64,000 bases of DNA, taken from positions 2,296,501-2,360,500 of the forward strand of contig JAVTVX010000030.1 of the NCBI GenBank assembly GCA_033439265.1, given 5' to 3'. The position numbers and the translations under genes were made by a program. Under the pieces are notes generated by a model. The model saw only the letters and a list, made by a program, of their open reading frames with translations. It ran no database searches and was not told where the DNA came from. This DNA is from Dillenia suffruticosa. Lineage: Eukaryota > Streptophyta > Magnoliopsida > Dilleniales > Dilleniaceae. Shown here in pieces: positions 31,794 to 44,310 of this stretch. How positions within the stretch are numbered: position 1 is the stretch's first letter; every line of letters starts with the position of its first letter.

Positions 31794-31895
31794 AGAAGAG
31801 AGGAAGTTGGCTAGAAAGAAGAAAGAAGTGAGAAGCGCGCGTGTTGTTTCTTGTTTTCTTGGGAGAGAGAGTTGATTTAAAAAAAAAAAAAAAAG

Positions 31896-31901
31896 TTGAC
31901 C
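31896..31901 (+). promoter_or_regulatory. Candidate W-box upstream of the BAP-like gene
   Basis: TTGACC, the core WRKY-binding motif, lies about 170 bp upstream of the BAP-like start codon. A single short match is weak evidence, but BAP genes are known to be induced by pathogens, so it is worth noting. Confidence 0.3.
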
Positions 31902-32091
31902 AGTTTAAGTTGCCGCTTTTATTGGACTCTAGATTTCCCAGCCGTCTTAGAAAGTTCAACTTGCTCCATGGAAAAGGAAAAGACGCGGACGGGGGAAATT
32001 TCTTTATTTAGTCGAGGATTTACCTACTCAAACCCTAGTAAATAGAAATTTCTTCGATCACAAATTTTTAGTCAACTTTTTTAAACACATG

Positions 32092-33138
32092 CACTACAAG
32101 AAAATAGAATATTAACGATAAAAAATTATCGATGGAAAAAATTCTATCGTAAATAGCGACGAAATTATAACGGATTAACGTCGGACTGATTACCAACAGA
32201 TTAATGATAAAAATTAATTACGAAAATATTTCCATCGGTAATCCGTTACTATAGTGATTTAGAGTAAAAAAAATTACAAACCTATCAGCGATAGAATTTT
32301 TACCGATGGAAATATATTCGTTACTGATCTATTGGTGTAATAGTGAAGGATAAAAAAAAAGAAAACAAAATATATATAGTTATTAGCGACAGAAATTTTA
32401 GCGATAGAAAATTTAGCGACGAAAATTTTAGTGGTGGATTTTTTTATTTTTTTATTTTTTCTTCTCTTTTATTATTTTATAAATATTTTTCTTTTTTCTT
32501 TTATTTATTTTCTTTTTTTTTTATTCTATTAATTTATTATTCAATTTAATGGGTAAATAAAAAAAATAATTTGCTATTTAGTGAAAATATTCAATAAAAA
32601 AATTACACCAGCGTAAAGAAAAAAAAGAGAGATGAGAGTGAGATAAAAAAAAATGAGATTAAGATAGATTTTTTTTTTTTTTAAAGTGAGTGAGATTAAT
32701 ATTAAGAAAAAAAAGTGAGAGTTAGATAATAAATAAAAAAATATTACAAAATAGTTTGTGACATGGTGGTAGTACAACTCACATTTCACATTGTAGGTCT
32801 AGGTTTGATTCTGGGGGGAGACATTTTTAGCGAAATAAATGCAAGGTTGGTGCATGGCAGGCGTGAGGGAGCACACGCTCATGAGTAGGCACAGCGGTCG
32901 TGCATGAGGGCACGTGAACAAACTCTCAGGTGTCAAGAATCAACGACGGAATAACGAATATTTTAGCGATTGAAAATTTTCGTTGCTAATCCATCGCTGA
33001 TATTTAGCGACGTATGTATTCCGTCGGTAATAATTAGCAGATAGATTTTTAGTTACGGATTTAATAACTGAAAATTTCTATCATTCATACCCTTTAACGA
33101 CGGAAAAATCTGTCGCTGATACCAATTTTTTTGTAATG
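32092..33138. mobile_element. Non-autonomous CACTA (En/Spm-like) element, copy 2
   Basis: The left end is CACTACAAGAAAA at 32092-32104, the canonical plant CACTA terminus. The right end is a degraded counterpart, TTTTTTTGTAATG, ending at 33138. Subterminal copies of the TTAGCGACGGAAA-type motif occur at both ends, as in copy 1. No transposase is encoded. The flanking triplets ATG and GTG could be a decayed 3-bp target duplication. A tRNA-like segment is nested inside. Confidence 0.8.
32763..32830 (+). mobile_element. tRNA-like SINE head nested in CACTA copy 2
   Basis: TGGTGGTAGTAC near 32765 resembles an A box and GGTTTGATTCTGG near 32803 a B box, at plausible spacing. No full cloverleaf is visible, so this is more likely a SINE or tRNA-derived fragment than a working tRNA gene. 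Confidence 0.4.
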
Positions 33139-34028
33139 GTGGGCTCTTTTTTATAAATCATCTATAATCGATAAATTTTGAATCAAATTGAGTTGAATGT
33201 TTAAAAAGATAAAATTTTTTCGATATCTGTTTTCTTAGTATATAAAACTCAAATTCAAGATTTTAATTAAAAAATACTAATATCTAGTCAATTGGTTAAA
33301 TATATGGGCTCTTGAAATAAATTGAACTCTATCACAAAATGAATACAATACTTATGCTGTATAATATTTTTCATACTAGTACCAAAAAAATTATGTTGGG
33401 AATAGAAAAATTACGTTGGAAGAGTTTCTCTCTAAAAGAATCTGATAATTGGTTGAATAAAATTAATTGAAATATAATTTCAAATATTGATTGATCCAAT
33501 AATATATATATATATATTATTTTATGCCCCTTGTCCCTTCGTCCCACCTCAAAGGATACTTTTTTCTTTAAATTTTTATCACAATGAGTATTATTCTTTA
33601 TTTTAATTAGTCGACATAATAAGCAAATAATTCTATTATTTTTTTTTTATCTTAAAAGTAGATGAAATAAATTGATTTAGAACTCCTTTTTTTAATTCGT
33701 TTCTTTTTTGCCATCTCAATCTCCTCCACCTAAATCTATTTCTTGATTGATTGTGAATTTGAAACGACATTAACGAAAAATTTTGAATCACAATATTTGA
33801 GTAATAAACAGTTGATCAAGTAAATAAAAGTATTAAATTTTGAATTTAAAATTTAAAAATAAAAAAAATAAATTTGAAGAATTTTCACTTAAATTGAATT
33901 TTGGTAATATTAAAATCAAAATAGAGACTCCAAATATGGATTAGTTATTAAAAAAATTAAAAAAGAATAGAGAGATATGAGCCGGAGTGCATAAGGTACG
34001 CGTGCGTTGAATTTCCGCACCGCATGCT

Positions 34029-35940
34029 AGTGAAGTAACCGGGCCGGGCCGGTTCAATGACGGTTCAAGGAACCGCGGGCCGGGCCGGCAGCGGTTCCTA
34101 GGCCAGACCGGGCCGTGCCGGGCCGGTTCCCATTTTTTTCATTGTGGAACCGGCCCGGCCCGCTGAACCGGAACCGGCGGTTCCTGGCCGGGCCGGTTCA
34201 GGGCCGGGCCCGGTTCGGTTTTTTTTTTTTTTTTTTTCTTTCTATTGCGTTTTTCTAAATTTTTTTCTAACTATATTTTTTAATTCCATTTTAATTTTAT
34301 AACTCCATTTTTTTTAACTTTGTTTTTTTTAATTAACTTTTGATAATTCACTTGTAATTAAAAATTAGAGACACAAGATTTTTAGAGTGGTTCCACCGAA
34401 TTCGGTGTACGTCCACTACCAAGCTCATCACTTGGATTTTTAAATCCACTATTTTTTTTTACATTATTTTGATAATTACATCACTTTGATTTTTTTTTCT
34501 ATTTAAAATGACTTGTAAACAAAAGGAAAATATTAATATTATTATTATTATTATTCTTCTTCTTCTTCTTCTTCAACTTCTTGTTCATCATCTTCCGAGA
34601 CTTTGATAATTCCTTGCATCCTTCCAATCTTTAATGCATATTAAAGTCTCTAAAGTGTCGTCCGCTAAATTTGTACGTTTTTCGGTTAACACTCGACCAC
34701 CTGCACTAAAAGCACTTTCGGATGGTACTATAGATACCGGAGGGGTTAGTACATCTTTAGCCACTTGGGCCAAAATTGGATAATATGATGCATTATTTTT
34801 CCACCAACCTAATATATCATATAAATCTACATCATCAAAACCTTCTAATCTAGGTGTTTGTTTATATAAAAGTAATTCATTAAATGATGATGAAGAAGTT
34901 CTTTGTTTTTTTCCTAACATGTGTAAGGGATTAAATGAAAATGAAGATGATTGAATACTATTACTACTACTACTAGCTATATTATTAGTATTTAAATTAT
35001 TAATTTCCTTTTCATATAATTCAAATATTGATTGTAAAGTATGAGATGTTTGTTGTTTTAAAAAATGTGGGTTAATAGACATTTCAGATGGAAAAGCTTG
35101 TGCAAAACAATCTATTAACATTTCAGCACCTTCAACCTTAACACGTGGATCTAATGCACTTGCAACTAAATATAAAATTGGAATTTCTTCATAATATTTT
35201 AAAAATTTTGTTTTCATTGAAAGAACAATTTCACCAAATCTTTCTTCATTTTCAAATTGATTAAATACATAAATAATTTTACAAAGATTTGGTAGCATTA
35301 AATGAGTGGTTGGATAATAATATCCAGAAAATAATTTTGTACATAAATAAAAAATTTCCAATAATTTTGTAAGTGTAGACGCAAATTCAAAAGCGGTATT
35401 ATCAATAAAACCATATTCGTAATTTGAATTTGCAAATTCAATTAAAATATTTTGAAAAGGAAGAACACCTTGAAACATGTCATATGTTGAATTCCACCTA
35501 GTGTCACATTCCATTTTAAATTTTTTATATTTTTTGTTATGTAAAATACATAATTATCTCATTTCTTGAGTTTTTACAGCAGAATTTCTTATTTGATGAA
35601 TTAAATCGTGAATAGGTTGTAAAAATAGTTCTCCCATTGCTAAACCATCCTTAACACATAAATTAATTATATGACATGTACATCTAACATGAAAAAAAGC
35701 TCCATTTAAAATTGTTTTTAAAGAATTTTTTAAACTATTAACCGCAGTAGTATTAGCCGAAACATTATCAAAAGAAATTGAAAAAATTCTATCACTTATT
35801 CCATAATCATAAACAACATTTGAAATTATTCTAGCTATATGTGCACCAGAATGTGGAAATTCCCAACGTTGAAAAGCTAAAATTCTTTTTTGTAAAGACC
35901 ATAAATTATTTATCCAATGACATGTTACTACAGAATGCGG
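34029..35940 (-). mobile_element. Truncated hAT transposon with GC-rich terminal region
   Basis: The transposase remnant reads leftward. Its 3' side ends in a strikingly GC-rich block (about 34038-34220) built from direct and inverted copies of GGGCCGGGCCGGTTC, probably the subterminal repeats of the family. The 5' side is cut inside the transposase at about 35940, so the BED zinc finger and 5' terminus are missing. CGCATGCT at 34021 and CGCATGCA at 35941 flank it, but with one end truncated this may be coincidence. Confidence 0.75.
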
Positions 35941-35949
35941 CGCATGCAC
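34588..35949 (-). pseudogene. hAT transposase remnant (RICESLEEPER-like)
   Basis: Two segments in the same frame, 35554-35949 and 34588-35514, are separated by a single in-frame TAA (after EMR at 35554) in otherwise continuous coding sequence. This looks like one nonsense change. The N-terminal part contains the RNase H-like core with TCHWIN and a conserved FDNVSANT. The middle has MECDTRWNSTYDMF. The C-terminus is a full hAT dimerisation domain with WWKNNASYYP, PSESAFSAGGRV and LICIKDW. The DNA-binding BED finger is absent through truncation. It is no longer autonomous but the remaining sequence is well preserved. Confidence 0.88.
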
Positions 35950-37976
35950 CCAACATGCACTGTACGCTCCATAAAAGTCTCTTTTGTTTTTCTATCACGC
36001 AACCAGGGAAGCGTCATTCAACCATCCACTCATATGAATACTTTATTTAATAATTATCGATTATTTTTATTTTATAAAAATAATAAATATTAAATAATGA
36101 TTTAAAATTTATAAATTTATAAATATCAATATTTATAAAATCTTTAAAAAAGTTCAATATTAAATTAGTAAAGACCCATATCTAATCTACTTGCACATGT
36201 CCGAGGTTTTCAACTCTTGTATCTTAGGAATCTTTTAGGTGTAGATGACCACCTTTGCGAAGAGACGTGGAAGACTAATCATATGTATCAGAAGTCATGA
36301 TTTTATTTTGAAGATGTTAATCACGTGTCTTTATAAAAGGACAGTATGATGATCACAATTTACTTCTCTTAATTCGACGATTTCAGATTCAAACATCTGT
36401 GTAATTAATAAAAAATTAAGTTAATCACGTGTATCGAAAGATTTTATAGATAAAGTTTTGAACTTTTGTGTAATATATAAATATTGCAAGAAATAAATTA
36501 AAATACGTATATTTAAATACGTTAATTCTTTATTATATTTTTTTTAGTTATATGTTATTTTATTTATAAATTAAATCTAGATTTTAGATAAAAGTCTTAA
36601 CATTAGAATTACAGATACAACTTCTTGTTTATGCTTCCATTACTATTACATTTTGTGGAGAGTCGACCGGGAATTTTTCAGGTGCTTCAATCAAGGGGCC
36701 TCTCATATTGATAACTTGCAAGTCACACCCAAACGGAGCTCTTGTGCAAACCAGCATATTATCTGTCATAACTCTCAATCTCATGATGAAAAGGCCGAAT
36801 ATCAACTAAATTGAAACTTAATTCTAAATTTTTTATGATTAATCATCTGAGATACCCATATATAAAAAAAATAAGAGAATAATAATAATAATAAATATAT
36901 TAATTCAATTGATTCGAATTTTTATACGTTACTCATTTTTATTTGAAATCGTTTACTTAATTAAACTCTTGATAATTATATTTTTATGGATAACTTGTAT
37001 TCAATTTCATTAAATATTTTATATTTAAGATCTCGTTACTTCTAATTGGTACGTTTTTGAGTTTTTATTGTATATATTCAAATTAATTTAAACGATATTT
37101 TCTCATTTATTCATAATTGAACTCATTTTCAACTTAGTACGTATTTTTTTATTTCTAATTTTATTACACGTTCATTTGAGTATAATCATTTTAGCTATAT
37201 GATTTCTTTAAAATCCTTTAAATGAAAATCTTTAAAAATTCTGAAAGTACGAGTATAAAGAGGAGCAAACAAGATAGTTTTATCTCATAAGCGTGAAGGA
37301 CCGTGAGTTGATTTTTAAAAGTTCTAGAATTCTGTTACGTTTCATTCAAGTATATCATAAATAATAATAATAATTTAAATCTTAATTCCAATAATTAAGG
37401 TTGACCACAACAAAGAGATGCATCCTTTCCTTTGTTTCTCCGGAGCCTTAAAACTTTATATTAAGAGCAAATCGGGTTCGCTTCTAGAGCAAAGTCAATG
37501 ATAATCACTGCCAAAACCAATTGCCTCTTATGTTAGTAAGACTTCAACGGCTTAAAAAAATGAGTGCCCATATATTTTAAATCTACCACAAAGATTTGAT
37601 AGGAATATTTTTTTATATATAAATATCGTAAAAATTATAAAAATATATACAGTTCATTGATATCATAAAATCGTAAAAATATATATATTTATAAATATTC
37701 GAATATGAGATTTTTAAAAATAAATTAAAAAGAACTCTTTATTATGATCCTACGAGACGATCAAATGGAATAATAAAATGTCATTTTAATTACTAACTCA
37801 AAATCTAACGCATGATATATATATATATGTATGTAATTTACCATTTTAGTATCCATCCTTTAGCACATTACGGCTCCCATAGCCAAGGACTCTCTCTAGC
37901 GGCCAGCGCTGAAACGACGCCGTTTATGATCCCATTGCTCCTGCAAAAAACTCTCTCTCCCTCTCTTTCACCAGAA
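35950..37976. other. AT-rich intergenic region upstream of cpFtsY
   Basis: I see no gene. Composition is AT-rich with short ATA/TAT runs (for example 37815-37828). The last 120 bp turn CT-rich and probably contain the cpFtsY leader. Confidence 0.55.
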
Positions 37977-40900
37977 ATGAAAATGGCCGTCTTCAATTTC
38001 CACCTCACGCATCACTTCTCTCTCTCGCCTCGTCCAAATCCTCACCCTCACCTTCACCTTCCACTCTCTTCTCCCTACTCCATACCCGGTCTAACCAATT
38101 TGGTCGGTTCAGATGTTCGGCAAGTCAGACCGGGTTCTTCACCAGACTCGGTCGGTTAATAAAAGAGAAAGCAAAGAGCGACGTCGAAAAACTCACCAAG
38201 GGTTTCTCGAAAACCAGAGATAACCTCGCCGTCATCGATGAACTTCTCTTGTACTGGAATCTCGCCGATACCGATCGAGTTCTCGACGAGCTCGAAGAGG
38301 TTCACTTCCAATCTCTCTCTCTCTCTCTCTTCTCATTTATCATTTCTTTCTAAGATTTCGAATCCTCTCTTCCCTTGTCTTTTTCTCAGTTATCATTTAT
38401 TTTTGGGATTTCGAATTTTTAATTATGTTGCATTATTATGTTTTTAACTTGAGAAAATTTCTGGGTTTCTTGTGGTAGAATCAGTTGAGGGATTGTAAAG
38501 TTTTTTTGCATTGATTTATTTATATGGAAAAGTAATGATATTTAATTTTTAGACTTTTGGTTTTTGAAATAGAATCAGTTGAGGAGTAATCAAGACTTAG
38601 GTTTTGATTGTTGAAATCATTGCAGTCTCTAGTACTGTTTTTTTAATGTAATTTGGTATGTTTATTTCCCTTGCATTGCCGTATTTCTGTCAAAACCAAA
38701 TGCTCTTTATTTTGAGGGTTGATGTTCTTGCAATGGAATCAATTGGTTTTGAAGTTGTTTACAATTTTAAGGGGGTGTTTGAAGATGATGGTTTGAGATG
38801 TTAGAATCTTTGTAGGCTGTGTTTTGTTACTGTGTTTTCAATATAATCATGGAAGAATTACAGCAAGAGTTCTGATTCTCTTTCAATGACTCAGCTGGTT
38901 GTCAAAATTGAAGAAAATTTTAATGTATTTGAGGAATTGTTCCTAAATCTTTTGTAGGCTCTGTTGGTTTCCGACTTTGGGCCAAAGATTACAATTAAGA
39001 TTGTGGAAAGCTTGAGGGAAGATATATTAGCAGGGAAGCTCAAATCAGGGAGCGAAATAAAGGTAACATTGCCGAGATTTGAAGATTGGTCATGTTGTTG
39101 TGAATCTTATTTGTGATTGAGTTGAGTGGTACCGGTTTGTGCAATATTGTTGTCATCTAATGTCACTATTGGTCCTAGGATGCTTTGAAGAGAAGTGTGC
39201 TAGAATTGTTGACTAAGGGGGAAATAAAACCGAGCTTCAGCTTGGTTTCAGGTTGCTTTCTTTGTGTATCTGTGTGAGGATTTTTGCTTCCTTCCATTTT
39301 TTTTCTTTTGGTGCTCTGTATTTGCAAATCATGTCATCAAGCTTCTATCATTTCTATTTTGTTTTTTACTTTCAGAAAACCAGCGGTGATTATGATTGTT
39401 GGTGTTAATGGGGGTGGGAAGACGACATCGCTTGGTAAGACAGAATTAAGGTGATTATGGATCCTTTCTCTGGCTACTGTTTATTTATTTTGTTCTCTTA
39501 GAGATGAATATCTTTTATCATTCATTTCATCTTCTTATAGTGAAGATACTTGGGAAAGCTGACCTATTATTTGCCCTTGCAGGAAAGCTTGCACATAGAC
39601 TAAAGAAAGGAGTTAAGGTATCGTCTTAGTTATATCTTCTTTTGCTTTGTCATGATAGTTGACCCTCATGCACAGTATGCATACGGGATGTGTCATGTAC
39701 ACCCTTGAATTAAACTAGAGTTATTAACCGTAACCAAAAAAGAAAAAGGGAAAACTAGAGTTATTAAATTATACATAAGAAGAATCTATCAAAATAAATT
39801 ATACGTGAAACACTACTAATTTCTATAAGTCTTTTAATACAATTGATGAAATTATTTTGTGTTTCATTACCAAACTCCCGTTAAGTTACAGTAGATAATA
39901 ACTTTAAACTTGTATGGGTTAAAGAAATTATCTTTCTTTTTATAGAAAAGGAATGAACTTCTATTTTAGTTAATGATGTAGAGTTGGGTTTAAAGCAGAT
40001 CAATCATACTGCCTTAAACCATATAAACTTCTTTTTACCTGTTTCTAACGGACAGTGGTTGGGCTTGGGTCTAAGTATTTGGAAACTGATCAATGGTAAG
40101 TCAACTGGTCCAGGTTCAAAGATTTAACGCAAGAAACCTGCACTGACCCTGACCATGCATATTCTATGTACTTCTAGGATTTAGCGAGGCAGCCCACATT
40201 ATGCTTGTGTTCTAGGTTGGAAAATTGAAATCGAGGTAACACTACCATTTCATTAGTTGCATTGCCACTATTTCTTCTGCCCACCTCTGCTCCTATATTT
40301 TTAAGCTCTCTTGCAGGGATCCCACATCCCTGCTCCCTCCCCACCTCCCCTTCTATAGGGCCTCTTTTTGCTGCATTGCTGCATTGCTGCATTGCTGCAG
40401 ACAGCTTGCAGCAAGCAACAAAGTGGATGCCATTTTCTTCTTTCATGGCATTTCATCGCTGATTGATCCACTGTAACTTTCTTCTTGTTTGTAATGTTGA
40501 ACTCTTCACTTCTGCAATGTTGACCTTTTGTGGCTCCCCACCAAATGATGGCCCAGCAGCAATATCTGTTCTCATATAACCATTCATTTGAATGTGAACA
40601 TGCCAAATCAACTGTATGTTTTGAGGTGTTTTGTTTGGTTTAGATACATGTTGATTTTATGATATTGTTTGGCTCCAAACATTTAAATTTGTTCAAGGTA
40701 TTAATGGCAGCAGGTGATACCTTCAGAGCAGCTGCTAGTGATCAGCTGGAAATATGGGCTAAGAGAACTGGGTCTGAGATTGTTGTGGCTGAAGGGGAGA
40801 AGGCCAAAGCATCTTCAGGTGATATTAGAGAAAAACAAAATCATGTTCTATAGTTTTTCTTGACAACTTTTTTATCAGCTTATTTTTTGAAGTTCTTCCT

Positions 40901-43900
40901 GAGTAGTTCTTTCACAGGCTGTGAAAAGAGGGAAAGAACAAGGTTTTGAAGTGGTTTTGTGTGATACATCTGGACGTAAGTGCATAGAGCTCTCTTGATC
41001 ATGTTCATATTTATGATGATCCCACTGGGAAGGTTTTCCTAAGTGCCCGTTTGGTAGAGTTTTTTTTTTTTTTTTTACTTTTCTTCTCCTTATAAGTTGA
41101 AACAAAAATTAATAACTTTTGAAATTAAGTTAAAAATTGTTTGGTATTTTACTTTTAAAAATAAACTGATTTCATAATTTTTGAAATAAAGTTAAAAATT
41201 AAAAATTAAAAATTAAAAGTTAAAAGTTAAAAGTTAAAGTTAAAAATAAAGAGAGAACATAAGGGTAAATAAATTTATGATATGGACATATTTAAAATTT
41301 CACATCCTTCAAGTGATGATATAAATGGAATAAAAAGAAACAAATTCCCTAAAAAGCTGGCGTGTTTTTAAAAAGCCCTCTTAGGAGCTTTTGCTTTTTT
41401 TTTTTTGTTTTTTTTTCATAAAAAAGCTCTTTTTTTTAAGAGTTTCTAAAAAAAATTGTTTGGCAGGGTTCTTATTAAAAGAAGAAGAGAAGCTAAAAAA
41501 AAGCCGTGTCAAATGGGCACTAAGACTGTTCATTCCTTTTTAAGGTCTACACACCAATTATAGTTTGATGGAAGAGTGGATTGCATGCAAAAAAGCAGTA
41601 GGTAAAGTTGTTCCTGGTGCACCCAATGTAAGCTCTCACTCAATTTGATGTTTCAGTCGTGATCTTTTAATTTTTATTTATTGGATTCATTAGTCTTTTT
41701 CTTTATTATTATTTTTGGATAGAATAAGAAATATTATCAGGAAAAGAAAGAATTTACCAAAAAACCCAAGGATAAGAATGAGTTATACCAATATTTGCAT
41801 TTTATCTGTTCAGAAGCTTTAAGGGTCTTTTGTTACTTTCAACATCTGATCCCTTTGCTTTTAGCTGCTTTTAGATGCTTTTATCACTATATCTATTGAG
41901 GCTACTACCTATATATTCAGGGGATACTGTTGGTTCTGGACGGAACAACTGGCTTGAATACACTTCCACAGGCAAGGGAGTTTAATGAGGTATGCTTTAA
42001 TCCCCTAATATTGAATCAAATTAATTTGTTTTTTTTATGTCAAAATGGTTTCAAGATGTTGCCTCAAGTTTGGAATCTAAGGTTTCAATAAGAAACTATT
42101 ATACACGTCAAACATCTTTGCTTGATACAGATAACCAATAACATGTATCCTTTTGGTGCACAACATAGTGTTCACTGTTGTGAACTAGAGTTGACACACT
42201 GTTGGTTGTATTAGCAACTTGTTTATTGTGACACAGTTAACTAGAGTTGACACACTGTTGGTTGTATTAGCAACTTGTGTATTGAGGCATGATCATGCAA
42301 TGCTTTTTCTCACTTAGTTATAGTTATATGTAATCTATATGTGGAATTTAATTTTCATAGCATCGATAGACATTGCTATTGTCCCAACATCATGCATAGG
42401 CATGCATGGCCTCCTATAACATAGTGGAGAACTTGCGTGCAATGAAATGATGGATTTGAAAATTCAATAACTCACAGAAGTGGTGGCTGGTTGAGGATTG
42501 ATTTATAGTAAATAGTTTTTCTAGTTCTGTTATTCCGTGTTTTGTTTTGTTTTTGTTTCTTTCTTTTTTTTGGGGGGGGGGGGTTGAGAATCTTCTTGAC
42601 CTTTTTCAGATCAATTTCTATTGTGGGTGCCTATGCTCCAGTCATGCCCTTAGTCCAACTGGCAGGTTGTCAATGTGGTCGCAGAAGCAAGGTGTCTTGT
42701 GGAATCCACAAGTTTTTGCACCTCGTATGTGCCAGAGGCTCTTTGCTCCAGTTACCACCTTTGTGACTGAACATGACCAAAATGGAGGTGTGGTTGGAGC
42801 AAAGCCACGCCCTTCTATTAGAATCACCAAAGTTATTCCCCTTTAGTAAATAGTTCTCCTAGTTCTATTACTCCTTTTTTTTCTTTTTTTTTTCTTTATT
42901 GTCTCTTTTTTTTGGGGGGGGGGTTTGAGAATCATCTTGACCTTATTCGAATCAATTTCTACTGTGGGTGCAACCATGCTCTGGTCATGCCCTTGGTCCA
43001 ACCAGCTGGTTGCCAATGTGGTAGCTGAAGCAAGGTGTCTCATGGAATCTACAAGCTTTTGCACCTCATATGGGCCACGAGGTGCTTTGCTTTAGTTCCC
43101 ATCTTCGTGATTGAACATGAGTGAATGGAGGTGTGGTTCGAGCAAAGCCACACCCTTCAGTCACCAAAATTATTCCCCTCTAAAACTGGAACTTGAAGCA
43201 AGGCATCTTACGGAACCCCACATGATTATGCAGCTAGAATGGACCCGCAAGGCGCCTACTTTAGTTGCCGCTTTCGCAACGGAACATGACCAGATGGAGG
43301 TGTAGGAGCAAAGCCACACCCTTCTATTAAGAGCACCCAAGCTATTCTCCTCTAAAAGTGGAAGGTAATTTTCACAATATCACTACCCTTGAGGGAATTG
43401 ATAATGCTATTGTACTACATCATCCATACATAGGCATGCATGGCCTCCAATAACACAGTGGAGAACCTGTGTGCAATGAAATGATGGATTTGAAAAATCA
43501 ATAGTTAATGGAAGGGGGTGGGTGGTGTAGGATTATTTTATTGTAGATAGCTTTTTAGTACCCTTTTCTTCTATTCTTTTGGGGGCGGGGTGTTGAGCCC
43601 TTGGCCCAATTGGTTGGTCCCTGATGTGGCAGTTAAAGCAAGTTGCCTTGTGGAATCCACATGCTTTTGCATATTGTATAGGCCCATAAGGCGCTTTGCT
43701 CTGGTTGTCACATTGGCGATCGGGCATGATTGGATGGAGGTGTGGCTGGAGTTAAATCACCTCCTTCTATTTTTGGGTTTTATGAACACTATCTATACCT
43801 TACTACTCGGCATGGCTACTGTTTTTATGTAAAATATATATATGTATGTATGTATGTATGTATATGTATATACATTTTGGTTGGGACAAATCTCTTGATA

Positions 43901-44310
43901 AAATGTTACATTATTGGAATGTGTTCTTTTAATTGCAATGCTAAGTTGATAACATGCAATGCCAAGTTGATAACATGCAATGCCACGAACTAGGTTTGGG
44001 TGCCTGGTGGTAGGTTGTTGGGATTACTGGCTTGATCTTGACAAAGCTTGATGGTTCTGCTAGAGGTGGCTGTGTGGTATGCTTATAATCCTTGTTTACC
44101 ATTCTGGTTCATTCTGTTGGATAGTGTGCTAAATGTGAAGGGTTTGGAACTTGATTTGCAGAAGCTTTTCACCAACGATTATAATTGCTTCTGCAGGTTA
44201 GTGTTGTTGATGAGCTTGGCATTCCTGTAAAGTTTGTAGGTGTAGGGGAAGGTCTTGAAGATCTCCAACCATTCGATGCAGAAGCCTTCATTGATGCCAT
44301 ATTTTCCTGA
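37977..44310 (+). CDS. CPFTSY: Chloroplast SRP receptor cpFtsY, with two apparent frameshifts
   Basis: Eleven exons: 37977-38299, 38958-39062, 39179-39251, 39376-39434, 39583-39617, 40698-40818, 40907-40975, 41545-41627, 41921-41989, 44014-44076, 44197-44310. The NG GTPase is clear: G1 [13 protein letters not shown] across exons 4-5, [14 protein letters not shown] in exon 6, G3 DTSGR across exons 7-8, G4 [10 protein letters not shown] in exon 10, and a C-terminus ending DAIFS as in the family. It docks cpSRP54 and Alb3 to insert light-harvesting proteins into thylakoids. Two breaks are visible. The frame from ATG 37977 (or 37983) ends early, while the mature frame (from about [15 protein letters not shown]) is offset across a CT-repeat in the transit peptide. 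Exon 3 is one base short at a run of five G (near 39216-39220), shifting into a stop in exon 4. Both breaks sit in simple repeats, so sequencing error is as likely as true mutation. Without the shifts, length would be about 370 residues, near the family's 366. Confidence 0.9.
42183..42295. repeat. Two-copy 56-bp tandem repeat in cpFtsY intron 10
   Basis: AACTAGAGTTGACACACTG begins at 42183 and again at 42239, each followed by the same GTTGGTTGTATTAGCAACTT block. The copies are nearly identical, so this is a recent duplication. Confidence 0.9.
42395..43780. repeat. Repeat cluster filling cpFtsY intron 10
   Basis: Four diverged copies of a 170-270-bp unit occur at about 42584-42845, 42924-43185, 43190-43365 (partial) and 43593-43780. 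Shared words include GAAGCAAGGTGTCT, ATGGAGGTGTGG and GCAAAGCCAC. Separately, a block at 42395-42540 (GGCATGCATGGCCTCC..., ATGATGGATTTGAAAA) recurs at 43425-43570, so the array also has a higher-order unit of about 1.03 kb. G/T homopolymers precede most copies. No protein is encoded and I do not recognise the family. Confidence 0.8.
43838..43874. repeat. ATGT/AT microsatellite
   Basis: TATG-type tetranucleotide repeats between two short TA runs in cpFtsY intron 10. Confidence 0.85.

Noticed and set aside
34021..35948. CGCATGCT/CGCATGCA as the 8-bp target duplication of the hAT element
   Set aside because: One element end is truncated inside the transposase, so matching flanks are probably chance.
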